NCBI RefSeq assembly: GCF_963666745.1
Contig: NZ_OY762961.1
Location: 670,001 to 734,000 of the forward strand
DNA: 64,000 bases
Reading direction: 5' to 3'
Source: an uncultured Desulfuromonas sp.
Lineage (GTDB): Bacteria; Desulfobacterota; Desulfuromonadia; Desulfuromonadales; Desulfuromonadaceae
Under the pieces are notes generated by a model. It saw only the letters and a program-made list of their open reading frames with translations. It had not been told where the DNA came from and did not search any database. Of this stretch, positions 1 through 11,000 are shown piece by piece. The number at the start of each line of letters is the position of its first letter. The first letter of the stretch is position 1. The position numbers were made by a program, and so were the translations under genes.

Positions 1-425
1 CACAGCCAATCCGTTAAGCGCGCAATTTTATCCTCATCGCTTCCATGTTGCAGCAGACGATGGCACAAGGCTGTAAAGCTGGCGTACTCCTGTGGTGTTG
101 TTAGCTGCCGTCGGCCAAAAATCTGCCATTGTGCGGCCGTGATCTCCGTACAGCCTTGTGGTTGCGCAAACACTTCCAGCACATACACCCCGGCAAAATC
201 CTCTGAAAATGCTTTCACGCAATGCACCACCTGCGGACCCACGGCAATCACCTGATTTGGAGTTACATCAAGAGTGCTGTCGTTGATCTGTAACGTCAGG
301 GCGCCAGCCGTCACTGCTGTGATCACCAGTGACTTGTGGCTGTGTGGACGCTCACAACCGCGCGCCTGATCGATAAAGCGCACTTCGAAATGGTCGGCAA
401 TGTTAACCGCTTGAATTGTCATCAT
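1..425 (-). CDS. AraC-type transcriptional regulator, N-terminal part
   Basis: An open frame of about 140 codons runs from ATG ATG at 425/422 off the left edge without a stop. The visible part reads as the cupin-like sensor domain of AraC-family regulators: a PHSHKSLVITAV stretch with the HxH of the cupin, a strand series ending in NQVIAVGPQVVHCV, then YVLEV and a helical segment starting near residue 105. The DNA-binding helix-turn-helix half would lie outside the window, so the class is inferred from the sensor domain alone. A GTGAGG sequence directly precedes the tandem ATGs, so the second ATG (422) has the more workable spacing. It is divergent from the DUF748 gene, with about 165 bp of shared upstream region. 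Confidence 0.65.
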   Translation of the reverse strand, partial: MMTIQAVNIADHFEVRFIDQARGCERPHSHKSLVITAVTAGALTLQINDSTLDVTPNQVIAVGPQVVHCVKAFSEDFAGVYVLEVFAQPQGCTEITAAQWQIFGRRQLTTPQEYASFTALCHRLLQHGSDEDKIARLTDWL

Positions 426-591
426 CCTCACTGAGGTCTGAGTGTGTCTATTTTATGGCGTAATTCGCTGTCTCTTGTCACTATTCCAAACATCTGCTTT
501 GTAACGTTTTGTATTTAATGACAATTTTACCTGTTTGTCACTGTTTGGCAAAGGGCCCTGTGGTAAACTTGAGGTTCTGGGAGGAACGCTT

Positions 592-3500
592 ATGTCACGT
601 TGGATGAAAAGATCGCTGATTACTTTTGGTGTTATCGTCGGGCTGATGTTGCTGTCGATGCTGATTGTGCCTTGGCAAGTCAAGAAGCAAGGCAGTGGCT
701 GGATTGCCGAAAATACCGAGCGGACCCTGACCATCGACAAGGCTTACTTCAATCCCTTTACATTGAAATTGCAACTCTCCGGGGTTACCCTGACCGAACC
801 GGCAAGCGATCAGCCGTTTGTGTCGTGGGACCGCCTTATGGTGGCCGTCAGTCTGCGCTCGATCATTGATCAGGCGTTGATTCTACGTCGCATCGAGATT
901 GATCATCCCTATGTCAAGATCGACATGCTTGGTGCGCAGGAGTTTAACTTCTCCGATTTTATGCACCTGGGCGACGATGCGCCTCCTCCGGTTGAACCAC
1001 CTGTCGAAGAAGAGTCCGGCCCGTTCCTGTTTTCGTTTAATAACATCGTCATCAGCAATGGCGAGATTGACTTTAACGATCAAGCGTCGCCGCAAAGTTC
1101 TCACCACGAAATCCGTCAACTGGCCTTAAGTGTGCCGGTGATCGGCAATGTGGAATATCTGGCCGATGAGTATGTCACGCCGGAGCTGGCCATGCTGCTC
1201 AACGGGGCGGATATTCATGCCGAGGGCCAATCCAAGCCGTTTGACAACTCTCTGGAAACCAACCTGTCGCTGGCGTTTTTCAATACCGATCTGGCGTTTT
1301 ATGCCCAGAATGCCCCGGTGGCGCTGCCCGTGGATGTGCAGAGCGGCATCCTTGATTGCGAGATCAATCTCACCTATCTGGTGACACAGGATGAATTACC
1401 CAAGCTACTGGTTAACGGCGACTTTGCCCTCAGCGATCTGGCGGTCAATGAGCCGGATGGCAAGCCACTGTTTGCCATGCCGACCCTGTTGCTCGACGTT
1501 GAACAGGCCGACGTCTTCCAGCAGGATGTTACCTTGTCCCAGATTGCCCTGTTTGAGCCCCATCTGTGGCTCAGCCGCGATGAACAGGCGCAATTGAACC
1601 TGACGCGGTTGTTTGCGTCCTCCGAGCCGCAAAGTGAAGAGCCTCCGGCGGCGGAAGAAGAAGGAGAAGAGGGCGAGGCGAGCATTCCCCTGGTGCTGAT
1701 CCGTTCACTGGCACTGCATGACGGGCAACTCTCCTTCAACGACCAGTCACTCAAAACCCCCATTGCCGAACGGATTCATGGTGTCAATCTGACGGTAGAC
1801 AACTTTTCCACCCATCCCGACCAACAAGCGACGCTTGATTTGCACCTGCAGACGGATCATCAACTGGATGTTGCCGTTACTGGTCAACTTAGTGCGGTGC
1901 CTGCTCAGGCCGATCTGGCTTTCAGTGCCAACGGCTTGCAGCTTGAACCTTATTATCCCTACCTGGAACAGCTGCTCACCGCGCCGATTTCCGGTCAGGT
2001 CGATGCCGCCGCTCAGCTTGTTTATGCCGATGGCAACACCCTGGTGCATGATGGCGCTGTGACGCTCAGTGATCTGGTGGTGCCGTTTTCCGGTGAGGAC
2101 CGTTTTACCCTCAAGCAAATGCAGTTGAGCGGCACCACGGTGGATGTCAACGCCCAGCAGGTCAATCTGGGACAGCTCAACCTGACCCAGGGGGATATCA
2201 AAGCCACCCGGCTGGCCGATGGATCGTTATCACCTGAAAAACTGTTGCGCCCGACGCAACAGCAAACCTCGCAAACGACTAAGACACAGCAGGATTCAAA
2301 GCCGTGGAGTATCAACCTCGCCAGCTTTGACCTCGGCCCCTTTAAACTGCAATTCCGTGATGAAGCCAGCGACAAAAAGCCTGTTCTTATCGTCAAGCAG
2401 ATTGGGGTCCATGTTGAGAACCTCAGTTATCCCAAGGCGACAAAGAGTCCGTTTAAGGTGTCGGCAAACATTGGCAAAAAAGGTGAGGTGCGTGTCGATG
2501 GTTCTGTCGTGCATACGCCATTGAATGTCGTGGCCACCTCGCGCATCAAAGCCTTCCCACTCGATGGTTTCAACGACTTTATCCCTGCCGACCTGAAACT
2601 CAAAGTCAAAGACGGCCAATTGTTCTCTACCATGAACGTGCGCCTCAATCAGCAGCGTGATGGATTAAAGGGAACATTCTCCGGCGATGTCGCCGTCCAC
2701 CGCTTTAATCTGCTCGATGGTTTCGGCGGCGAAATGGTGCGCTGGGATGGCCTTAACCTGTCCGGCATTCAGGGCGATGTCGCACCGTTTGCCCTGCACA
2801 TCAAAGAAGTCGCGCTCAACGATTATCAGGCCAATATTGAAGTGGCTGCTGACGGTCAGGTCAACCTGACGAGTGTTCAGGCCAGTGAAGCGGTTGCAAC
2901 CGAAGAGGAAGAGGCTGCTGAGCCTGAGCCGGAAGAGGTGGCTGTTGCCGAAGCAACGCAACCGGAATCCACCGAGCCACCGGCAGATATCCGCATTGAT
3001 GCCGTCACCCTGCAAGGAGGCACGGTATCCTTCACCGACCGCCATCTGCCCAGCACCTTTGCTACCATCATGTACGATCTGGGTGGGCGTATCTCCGGGT
3101 TGGCTTCGGATGAAGAGATGCAGGCCGATGTTGATTTGCGCGGTCAGTTGGAAAACAATTCGCCGTTGACCATCACCGGCAAGCTCAATCCGCTCAGCCA
3201 GGATCTGTTCGCTGATCTGACCATCAGCTTTAAGGATATTGACCTGTCGCCGATGACGCCGTATTCAGGCACCTATCTCGGCTATGCCATCGATAAGGGC
3301 AAGCTGTATCTCGACCTCAACTACACCATCGAGCATCAGCAGATTGAGGCTGATAACAAAGTGATGATCGACCAGTTCACCTTTGGCGACTCCATCGACA
3401 GCGAACAAGCCACCTCGCTGCCGGTTGCCTTTGCTATCTCGCTGCTCAAAGACCGCAACGACGAGATTCATCTCGATATTCCCATTTCCGGCAATCTCAA

Positions 3501-4176
3501 CGATCCTGATTTCAGCCTTGCCAGCACCATCTTCACCGTCTTGCGCAATCTGCTGGTGAAAGCGGCCACATCGCCGTTTGCTTTGTTGTCCTCGCTGATT
3601 CCAGAAGGTGAAGATGTCAGTAGCATCAGCTTCACTCTGGGGCGCTCGGATATCAGTGCCGATCAGACGCATGTTCTCGATAGCCTGGCCGAAGTCCTCA
3701 CCAAGCGGCCATCGCTGATTCTCGAAATCAGCCCCTATGCCGATCAGAACAATGATCCGGAAGCCTATCGTCGCCAACAACTCACGGAAATGCTCCAGGC
3801 AGCCAAGTGGGACGATATGAACGATAAGCAGCGTCAAGACATGACGGTTGGCGATGTACAAATCACCGACGAGGAATATCCGGATATGCTGAAGCATGTC
3901 TACAAAGATGCCGAATTTCCCCGGCCACGTAACGTGCTTGGTTTCCTCAAATCCTTGCCGCCTGAAGAGATGGAAAAACTCTTACTGGCGAATATCCGCG
4001 CAGGCGATGAAGAGATGGTCGCGCTGGCTAAAGCGCGAGCCCTGTCTGTGCGTGACGGCATCTTGGCCATCAATCCCGAGTTGAAACCTCGCCTGTTTCT
4101 GATGAATTCTGAAATTTATATGGCACCTCAATCGGGTGTGGCCAGTCGGGTTGAGTTTGGTATTAGTGCAAAGTAA
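592..4176 (+). CDS. DUF748 (AsmA-like) envelope protein
   Basis: Protein of 1194 residues. The start is ATG 592 (MSRWMKRSLITF), chosen because GGGAGGA lies seven bases upstream; an in-frame ATG at 535 has no such site. One membrane segment at about residues 9-29 anchors it, with the remainder in the periplasm. Repeated beta-rich blocks follow, separated by acidic Pro/Glu linkers near residues 150, 360 and 775. The region around residues 820-1000 (DIDLSPMTPYSGTYLGYAID and DEIHLDIPISGNLNDPDFSL) is the DUF748 signature. The last 150 residues resemble an OmpA-like fold (FTLGRSDISADQ). DUF748 belongs to the AsmA/TamB-like group linked to envelope lipid traffic; its exact role here is inferred. It stands alone, followed by a 594-bp gap. 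Confidence 0.85.
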   Translation: MSRWMKRSLITFGVIVGLMLLSMLIVPWQVKKQGSGWIAENTERTLTIDKAYFNPFTLKLQLSGVTLTEPASDQPFVSWDRLMVAVSLRSIIDQALILRRIEIDHPYVKIDMLGAQEFNFSDFMHLGDDAPPPVEPPVEEESGPFLFSFNNIVISNGEIDFNDQASPQSSHHEIRQLALSVPVIGNVEYLADEYVTPELAMLLNGADIHAEGQSKPFDNSLETNLSLAFFNTDLAFYAQNAPVALPVDVQSGILDCEINLTYLVTQDELPKLLVNGDFALSDLAVNEPDGKPLFAMPTLLLDVEQADVFQQDVTLSQIALFEPHLWLSRDEQAQLNLTRLFASSEPQSEEPPAAEEEGEEGEASIPLVLIRSLALHDGQLSFNDQSLKTPIAERIHGVNLTVDNFSTHPDQQATLDLHLQTDHQLDVAVTGQLSAVPAQADLAFSANGLQLEPYYPYLEQLLTAPISGQVDAAAQLVYADGNTLVHDGAVTLSDLVVPFSGEDRFTLKQMQLSGTTVDVNAQQVNLGQLNLTQGDIKATRLADGSLSPEKLLRPTQQQTSQTTKTQQDSKPWSINLASFDLGPFKLQFRDEASDKKPVLIVKQIGVHVENLSYPKATKSPFKVSANIGKKGEVRVDGSVVHTPLNVVATSRIKAFPLDGFNDFIPADLKLKVKDGQLFSTMNVRLNQQRDGLKGTFSGDVAVHRFNLLDGFGGEMVRWDGLNLSGIQGDVAPFALHIKEVALNDYQANIEVAADGQVNLTSVQASEAVATEEEEAAEPEPEEVAVAEATQPESTEPPADIRIDAVTLQGGTVSFTDRHLPSTFATIMYDLGGRISGLASDEEMQADVDLRGQLENNSPLTITGKLNPLSQDLFADLTISFKDIDLSPMTPYSGTYLGYAIDKGKLYLDLNYTIEHQQIEADNKVMIDQFTFGDSIDSEQATSLPVAFAISLLKDRNDEIHLDIPISGNLNDPDFSLASTIFTVLRNLLVKAATSPFALLSSLIPEGEDVSSISFTLGRSDISADQTHVLDSLAEVLTKRPSLILEISPYADQNNDPEAYRRQQLTEMLQAAKWDDMNDKQRQDMTVGDVQITDEEYPDMLKHVYKDAEFPRPRNVLGFLKSLPPEEMEKLLLANIRAGDEEMVALAKARALSVRDGILAINPELKPRLFLMNSEIYMAPQSGVASRVEFGISAK

Positions 4177-4770
4177 GTATGGTACTCTCGCAGATAAGCC
4201 AAGGTTGCTTAACCGTCCAATGAATGTTGTTAGCAAGCAGAGCGACGTGGCAATGAAAATACCGGTTTGAAAAATCTCTTTCAGGCACGGTCAACCTGTA
4301 GCTTTATATGCTGCCGGGATGTGACGTGAAAGATTATATCTTTTCCCTTTGATTCTGAAATCCTGTGAATGTTTTCATCTCGTTTGTCCTCCGGACACAA
4401 TGTGGTGAAAGCGATCTTTTCCACTGTAAAAAAATCCTCTCACGCTCACTAATTAGTTGTCTCATGATTATGAGATTTTACAATTTACGAATGACTTGTT
4501 CGCTTTGTTGGAAAGTTGCGATGGGTTTAATAGTTTTCTCCTATCCTTCATGATGCTTCTTCAGTTGGTGTGGATAGCTGGTCTGTGCAGCTTGTTTATT
4601 TAATGTTTCAAAAAATATCAATATAACAAGTAGTTGCATTGGCGATTTAAGGTTAGAGTGTAGACTGTTCGTTTAATGTGTGTTTATAAAATTATATTGC
4701 ATCAATATGTAATTTTTTGTAGAGTCGGCACTTTATAATAATGCGAAAAACTATTTATTAGGAGAAGTCT
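4177..4770. other. AT-rich intergenic gap, no gene seen
   Basis: About 590 bp between the DUF748 gene and the Cys-rich repeat gene. Base composition falls sharply after about 4430. I see no convincing terminator, RNA gene or conserved riboswitch core, only short open frames without ribosome binding sites. The promoter of the downstream secreted-protein cluster probably lies in the last 150 bp. Confidence 0.4.
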
Positions 4771-6345
4771 ATGAAGGTTGTGTCAAAGCCGATTCTGCTT
4801 TTCATGGTGTGGTTGTGTTGCTTTGTCGCTTCTGCTGGAGCAGATAACAGTTATGACCGTGAGTTGCTGGTAAAAGATGAGCAACGCTCTGATCGGGTTC
4901 AGTCTGTTTTTAAGGAGTTGATGACAGCCTACGAAGATGAAGATGCTCAAGGGTTTCTGGATCTGGTTTCCGATGAGCGTTTCCGCCAGGATTACATTAC
5001 CTTTACAGACGCGCTTTATACGGATTTTCGAAATTACGAAATCCATCATGTGGATTACTGGATTGATCGAATCGTGCCGGATCATGTGAAACGGTTTTTA
5101 TATGTTCGCTGGGAAAAACGTTATGAAGATCTGGATGATGGGCGCCAGCTGACAACGCGTGGTTTTTCCCGCTTTTTGTTTGATGACGTTGAAGGCGACT
5201 ATCTGTTGGTAGAGCTTGCTGGCAACAATCTGTTCGGCTCCAGCTTGAAAGAGTGGCGCGATGAAGTTCCGCCGATTTCAGGACAAGAAATGATCTCCCG
5301 TCCTGCTGACAATCCTCAAGCTGACGATGTCTGTGACAAAGATCACTTATATCTGTGTGATGTTACAAACTGTGTTGAATATGGTGGCTATTGGTACGAC
5401 GGTAGCTGCCATGCCGAACAAGGCGAAGTCTGTGATGCTCAACACCTTTATCTGTGTGATGCCTCTAACTGCGAAATACAGGGAGGTTACTGGTACAACA
5501 ACTCCTGTAACTCTGATCCCCAGCCGGTGTGTGATCCGCAACACCTTTATCTCTGTGACGCATCAAATTGCGTATCACAAGGTGGTGGTTATTGGTATGA
5601 CAACAGTTGTCATTCTGAACAAAACGAAGTGTGTGATCCGCAACATCTGAACTTATGCGATGCCACAAATTGCGAAAATGTTGGTGGCGGCTACTGGTAT
5701 AACAATACTTGTAACGCTGATCCTCAGCAGGTTTGTGACCCGCAGCATCTCTATTTGTGCGACGCGTCAAACTGTGAGTCCGTCGGTGGCGGCTATTGGT
5801 ATGACAATACCTGTAACGCCGATCCTCAACTGGTTTGTGACCCGCAGCATCTGTATTTGTGCGATGCATCAAACTGCGAGTCCGTCGGTGGCGGCTATTG
5901 GTATAACAATACTTGTAATCGAGAGCCTCTGCCTGTTTGCGATTCACAGCATTTAGATTTATGTATCAATTTAGCAAGTTGTCGTAAGAATGGCGGCTAC
6001 TGGTATGACAACAGCTGTCATTACGATCCGCAACCGCAGCCCGACCTGGTTGTTGATCAGGCACTGTTGTTCTGCAGTGGTTCGACCTCTCTGCGCTATA
6101 CCGTACGCAATTACGGCACGGCCTCAAGCGGGTCCTGTCAGCTCGAGATTGTTATCTACAAAGATGTCTATTATGAAAGCATCCCAAGTCTGTCGTCAGG
6201 TCAGTTCTATACTGCTGAGCTGAGTGTCACGAGTGATAGCTGCCCCGGTGGATATCCCGCTGATCATGTGGTGATCGACTATCAGGATGTTGTTGTTGAA
6301 AGTAACGAAGACAACAACGTCCGAGCCGTTCAACTTGGTAACTAA
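4771..6345 (+). CDS. Secreted Cys-rich repeat protein with C-terminal CARDB domain
   Basis: Protein of 524 residues with AGGAG ten bases before the ATG. A signal peptide covers residues 1-24 (cleavage near SAGA/DNS). Residues 25-175 form a mixed alpha/beta domain that I cannot name. Residues about 186-420 hold seven tandem modules of 33-34 residues, each with four cysteines in the pattern C-x4-HLxLC-x5-C-x3-GG(G)YWY-x3-C. The last 95 residues resemble CARDB, a beta-sandwich adhesion module (PDLVVDQALLFCSGSTSLRY, ending VVESNEDNNVR). Four cysteines per module suggest disulphide-stabilised extracellular beads. First of four consecutive exported proteins; only 24 bp separate it from the barrel gene. 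Function unknown, probably cell-surface binding. Confidence 0.75.
   Translation: MKVVSKPILLFMVWLCCFVASAGADNSYDRELLVKDEQRSDRVQSVFKELMTAYEDEDAQGFLDLVSDERFRQDYITFTDALYTDFRNYEIHHVDYWIDRIVPDHVKRFLYVRWEKRYEDLDDGRQLTTRGFSRFLFDDVEGDYLLVELAGNNLFGSSLKEWRDEVPPISGQEMISRPADNPQADDVCDKDHLYLCDVTNCVEYGGYWYDGSCHAEQGEVCDAQHLYLCDASNCEIQGGYWYNNSCNSDPQPVCDPQHLYLCDASNCVSQGGGYWYDNSCHSEQNEVCDPQHLNLCDATNCENVGGGYWYNNTCNADPQQVCDPQHLYLCDASNCESVGGGYWYDNTCNADPQLVCDPQHLYLCDASNCESVGGGYWYNNTCNREPLPVCDSQHLDLCINLASCRKNGGYWYDNSCHYDPQPQPDLVVDQALLFCSGSTSLRYTVRNYGTASSGSCQLEIVIYKDVYYESIPSLSSGQFYTAELSVTSDSCPGGYPADHVVIDYQDVVVESNEDNNVRAVQLGN
5326..6030 (+). repeat. Seven tandem 99-102 bp coding repeats
   Basis: In-frame repeats inside the Cys-rich protein gene, each encoding one four-cysteine module. 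Modules four to six (about 5632-5935) are almost identical at the DNA level, while the first and last are diverged. This gradient is what recent unequal exchange inside an array produces. Confidence 0.85.
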
Positions 6346-6369
6346 CGGTTAACATAAAGGACGATAACG

Positions 6370-7962
6370 ATGTCATACTTTAAGTGTTTATCCGTGGTTA
6401 GCTTTGTTGTGCTGCTGCCGATGCTTTCCGTCGGCGCCACGTCTTCATCTGAGAATGCCTGGAAACTTCGCGGGCGCTCCGAAAGTGAAATTGCCTGGCA
6501 GGATGTCAACGGCAAATCGGATAGCACCATTGATGAAGGAACGACCTGGAGACAGGAGTTGAGTGTTAATCTGAGCCGACGCTTGGAAAATGGTCGTCTG
6601 GGGCTTGATTTACGCGGTCGTGCGACAAACAATCAGCAGGTGGATAGCCGTGATGCCCGTCTGTTGTATTTTCACGGCTATTGGCAGAATCAACAATGGA
6701 ACGTTGAGTTAGGCGATGTCGCCGGAACCTATAATCCTCTGGTGTTCAGCAGTAGTGTTAAAGGGGTAAAAGCCGCCTATCAGACTGGTGACAACGATCA
6801 TGGCTGGGAGCACACCTTGATTGGCGGTGTGCAAAAACCGTCGTGGGAAGAACTTTATGATTATAAGACCGATGAGTCAGCGGATCGCTATATTGCCGGT
6901 TTTAACAGCCGTTGGCAGTATGCCCCTGCTCAGGAGATGGCTGCGACCCTCTCATACGTCAAAGATGACAGAACCACCATACCTGAGGAACTGTCTGTGA
7001 CCCCGGTTGAAGCACAAACCGCCGGGATTGAATGGAACTGGCGGTTTAATCGCTATCTGACCGTGCGAGGGGAAACCGCCATCACCCATAGTGATGACGA
7101 TCTGACCAATCATGACGCCGGTGCTGTCCGTTTAAAGGTGTTGACCAAACCCATTCCACGCTCGGTTCGCAGCACGTTTTTTTATGAGCGTCTTGATAGC
7201 GAATTCAAACCGATTATTGCCAGCGCTTCTTCTGACCGGGAGCGTTTTGAGAACGATACGGAGTGGTTGATCAGTCGGCAGGTCAAACTTCGGGTCACCC
7301 TGAAACACAGTCACGATAATCTCGATGGTTCGAAAGAAGATACCCTTGTCACTCGTGACGGCGTTCTTTATCTCACCTATCGACTTGATTGGTTGAAACG
7401 CTGTGATTTGGATTTCAGGAGTCAATTTAAGCGTAATGTCGGTAATGGTGCCGATCAGGATCTACAGATCTGTGAAGCGAATTTCAGCTGGCGTCCAACG
7501 GGGGGCTGGCGTTATGGACTCGGCTGGATTTTTACCAATATCGATGAGCATGTCGCGACCAACGAAGACCAGCATATCAATACGGTCCGGGGAACCTTTG
7601 GCTGGAAAAAGCGCTTTGACAACGATCATATGTTTCGCAGCACGTTGCGGGTTGATGGTCACTTTATTGACAAAGACAGTGGTGACCAGCAAAGCCTCGG
7701 CGGCAGCGTTGATCTGGGATACGATGCCGGTAATTTGTGGTCCGTCGATTTTACGGCATCAACCAAAGATACCTACAACGATGAGGCCGCCGATAACAGT
7801 TATATCAGCTATCAGTTGCGCGCCAACTATCATCCCCATTCAGATCGCTCAAAAGCAGTTCGTTTGACTGCTGAACGACGCGAATACGATTCAGATGATT
7901 CCGATACTGATCAGGATTATCAGGAACATCTGTTAAAGCTTGCCTATCTTGTTTCTTTTTAA
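6370..7962 (+). CDS. Outer-membrane beta-barrel protein
   Basis: Protein of 530 residues. AAGGA precedes the ATG by eight bases. The signal peptide ends near residue 23 (LSVGA/TSS). The rest alternates short amphipathic strands with charged turns, for example RLGLDLRGR, WNVELGDVAG and DLDFRSQFKRNVG, and the final residues LAYLVSF end in phenylalanine, as in the C-terminal signal recognised by the BAM complex. It looks like a barrel of perhaps 20 or more strands. I cannot assign a substrate. It follows the Cys-rich protein by 24 bp and is followed by a terminator-like hairpin before the giant gene, so the first two genes probably share a transcript. Confidence 0.75.
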   Translation: MSYFKCLSVVSFVVLLPMLSVGATSSSENAWKLRGRSESEIAWQDVNGKSDSTIDEGTTWRQELSVNLSRRLENGRLGLDLRGRATNNQQVDSRDARLLYFHGYWQNQQWNVELGDVAGTYNPLVFSSSVKGVKAAYQTGDNDHGWEHTLIGGVQKPSWEELYDYKTDESADRYIAGFNSRWQYAPAQEMAATLSYVKDDRTTIPEELSVTPVEAQTAGIEWNWRFNRYLTVRGETAITHSDDDLTNHDAGAVRLKVLTKPIPRSVRSTFFYERLDSEFKPIIASASSDRERFENDTEWLISRQVKLRVTLKHSHDNLDGSKEDTLVTRDGVLYLTYRLDWLKRCDLDFRSQFKRNVGNGADQDLQICEANFSWRPTGGWRYGLGWIFTNIDEHVATNEDQHINTVRGTFGWKKRFDNDHMFRSTLRVDGHFIDKDSGDQQSLGGSVDLGYDAGNLWSVDFTASTKDTYNDEAADNSYISYQLRANYHPHSDRSKAVRLTAERREYDSDDSDTDQDYQEHLLKLAYLVSF

Positions 7963-7966
7963 ATCG

Positions 7967-8006
7967 AACAGCGGCCCCGGTCTTAACTGATCAGGGGCTG
8001 TTTTTT
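7967..8006 (+). terminator. Hairpin with T-run between barrel and giant genes
   Basis: An imperfect stem pairs AACAGCGGCCCC with GGGGCTGTT and is followed by six T. It overlaps the leader of the next gene, so it may act as a partial terminator or attenuator rather than a full stop. Confidence 0.6.
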
Positions 8007-8019
8007 CAGGAGTCTCCAT

Positions 8020-11000
8020 ATGGTGAAGGCGTTACTCCGTAGCTGTGTGCTTATCTGTCTTTTGTTCGTAACAGCATTGTCTGCCCAAGCTTCATACGAG
8101 GGCGATGCGTTGGGTTACCTCGATGCTGTGACCTTGAATGGCGAAGAATACAATGAATTCGATAACCGGCCGTTGGTTTTCTACGCCGAAGATTTGATCG
8201 ATGGTGAAATTGTCATTCGTGGTTTGATGGAGCAGGAACAAAAAGCCCTTTCAGTTGATGATTTGCAGGTTCAGGTCACCATGGATGGTGGCTCAACCTG
8301 GCAGTCGGCAAAAGGGCATGCCCGTTGGGAGTACCATTTTTCTCCTGATCTGAACAAAACGTACTATTTTGCCATCCGGGTGGTCCAGGCTCAAAGCGCG
8401 GATGAAGTACAGCAACAGCTGATGTTTGCCTTTGGTGACTTTGCTCTTGAACTGGTCGAAGGCGAAATTGACGACAGTGGCCTGATCCAGCAGGGACAGG
8501 GGATGGTCAAGGGGCTGCCCGATGTTTTTTGCGATAAATTTTCCAGTCTGTTGTCAGGGCAAAATGCCCTGCCGGTTGAATTACATCAGATTAAAGTCGA
8601 TCTCTCCAGACATCAGGTTCTTGCCGGCTCAGTCACCGTGACGCCTTCCAGTCCCATCGATTTTTCACTGGGACCAGTTGCTATGCAATTGTCCTCGCTG
8701 ACGCTGACCCCATCCAGCGCAACCATCGACGGGAGGGTGATGCTCGATGCTCTGGGGCTTCCCGAGGTAAACCTGCCATTCAGCGCTTTACATCTTGGTA
8801 CGTTGGGTTTCAACGGTGAAATCGATCTGGTACAGCCTTCGTCACCTCTGCTGGTGGATATTCTAAGTGGTGACTACGGTTTCGGTCTGCACCTGACGAC
8901 GTTGAGGGTGGCCGTCGATACCCGCAATGCGCCGCAATCCATGGTGCGTCTCTCTGCCTTTGACGGTTCGGTTCTTTTTGGTTCCGGGTTTGGTTCCCTG
9001 ACGATTCCTGATTTAAGACTGATGGCTGATCAATCCATTCACTGGGGGAAAAATCTTGCTGCCGGTATCACCTCTGCCGGGCAGCGATTGATTCTTCCCG
9101 GTAATCTGTTCAGTGTGACCGATCTGGGCGGAACGATTAATCTGGTGGATAAGCAGTTAACTCTCAGTGGTGATCTGATCCTGCCGCCGGAACTGGGCTC
9201 AGCTGTTGTGTCTCTACCGGCGGAGCGCCCATTGGTTCTTTCGGCAGCTCATGGTCTGTCTTCAGCGGGGGAACTGAACTTTCCGGTGGCGGATTTGCCG
9301 GAGATTTCTCTGTCGCATATCGATTCAGAATTGACCGCTTTGCGACTGAGTATTGATCAGGGTGTTGTCAGTGGCTCCCTTGACGGTGATTTGATTTTTA
9401 ACCAGTTTGGCGGTTTGCGCATTGCCGTCGCTGCGGCGATTAACAGCACCGGCCTTGCGGAACTGGCAATCGACAGCGGTGCACTCTCCCGTACCTTTGA
9501 TCTTGAGGGCTTTGCGACCCTCACTCTGGATAACGTGACCTGTGGCTACTACGATCATCGCTTTTATGTGCAGATTGCCGGTGGGCTGCAAGCGACCCAC
9601 AGCCTGTTTTCTGATTACAGCAGAAAAGTGACGTTCAGTGGGCTACGCCTGTTTAAAGATTCAATTGCTTTTGTCAGTGCGATGGATGGCTGGAAAAGCA
9701 TTAAAGGGGGCGTGATCGAAATCAACAGCGCCGAACTGGCCTTGCGCCAATACGGCCTCGGGGTTGAGAACGGTTTACTGTGGTTTGGCTTGAAAGGGCA
9801 GGCCAGCTATCAGAACAACAGCTTTGATCTCACTGCACGTATTTTTCAGGACAAACATTACGAAATCAGCGATTTCGACTTTGATGGCCTGACCCTCAGC
9901 CTGGGTGAGTTCTCCCTGCGCACCGCCGCCCAGTTGCGCAACGGTGTCATGAGCGGTGAAGGGTTTATCAACGCCGGTTTCCTGAGTGATTTTATCCCCG
10001 CCGCCATGAAAGACCCGCTGACGGGTGAATTGCGGGTCAGCTTCAGCAATCTCGGTGTGGATCTGGATGCTAAAACCGTAACCTCAGGTACCGTAACCGT
10101 TAATTTCCCGCGCGGCATGAGCGTCACGCTGCCCGCCGTACAGGCCGAGTTGCGCTCCATCAGCTTTGGCACGTCCGGTGCCTCGGTGGATGGCGATATT
10201 GCCTTGAGTTCCGTGGGTGGAATCGCTCTGCCTGAGAGTTTGTCGGATGTGAATGTTGCCAATCTGGCGCTGAAGCCGCGTGGCTTCAAGGGCACTCTGA
10301 GCTGGTCCGCTGCTTCGGGCGGAAGCGCCCGTTTGACCACACTTAAACGTGGTATCCCTTCCGGGACAACATCGGGCGAGGCACTGGAGATTCCGGTGAT
10401 TCCCGGCGAGTATGGCTTGACCCTGAAGTTGACCAGTGTCGAGCTCGCTCTCGATACCAGCCTGCCGTCAGTGGTGAAGATGGTGCAGCTCACAGACCTC
10501 GATGGTTCCATTGAACTGGGTTCCGGTTATGGTGTGGACCGCAGCGTCACCAGTTTGCGATTGCTGGCTGACGGCGCCATCACCTGGGGCGTTGAGCAAA
10601 CCAGTCAGGCCATCCGTTTGGGACAAGAAACCATCGCTCTGGGGCAGAAAACGGCCGCTGATGTCAAGGCTGCCGCCAGCGATGCGGCAGATGCGTTAAG
10701 CTCCGGTTTCTCCTTTACCATTCCCGGTACCTCGTTTGCCGTTAACAATCTCACCGGGCGGTTGTATCTGGCCGACCGTCAGGTGAAACTGTGGGGCGGC
10801 ATCACGCTGCCTGATGATCTTGGCGGTGGCTCATTCAGTCTGCGGCAGGAAAACAGCCTGGTGCTGTCGACTTCCGGTCTCTCCACACAGGGCGCGGTGG
10901 ATATCGATCTCGGCAGCCTGTCTGGCTTTCAGCTGGCTGGTTTTGGCGCTGAACTGACCCGGCTGTCCCTGGAAATCTCTTCGAATTCCGTCTCCGGTTC

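Noticed and set aside
4240-4330. Possible riboswitch-like segment after the DUF748 gene
   Set aside because: A few GEMM-like words occur (caacctgtagc, gccgggatgtgacg) but helices P2 and P3 cannot be formed convincingly.
5465-5947. 160-codon minus-strand frame with repeats
   Set aside because: It is the mirror of the Cys-rich tandem repeats; the repeated look comes from the sense gene.
5326-6030. Possible CRISPR-like array
   Set aside because: The periodicity is about 100 bp and in frame with a protein; there are no short direct repeats with unique spacers.
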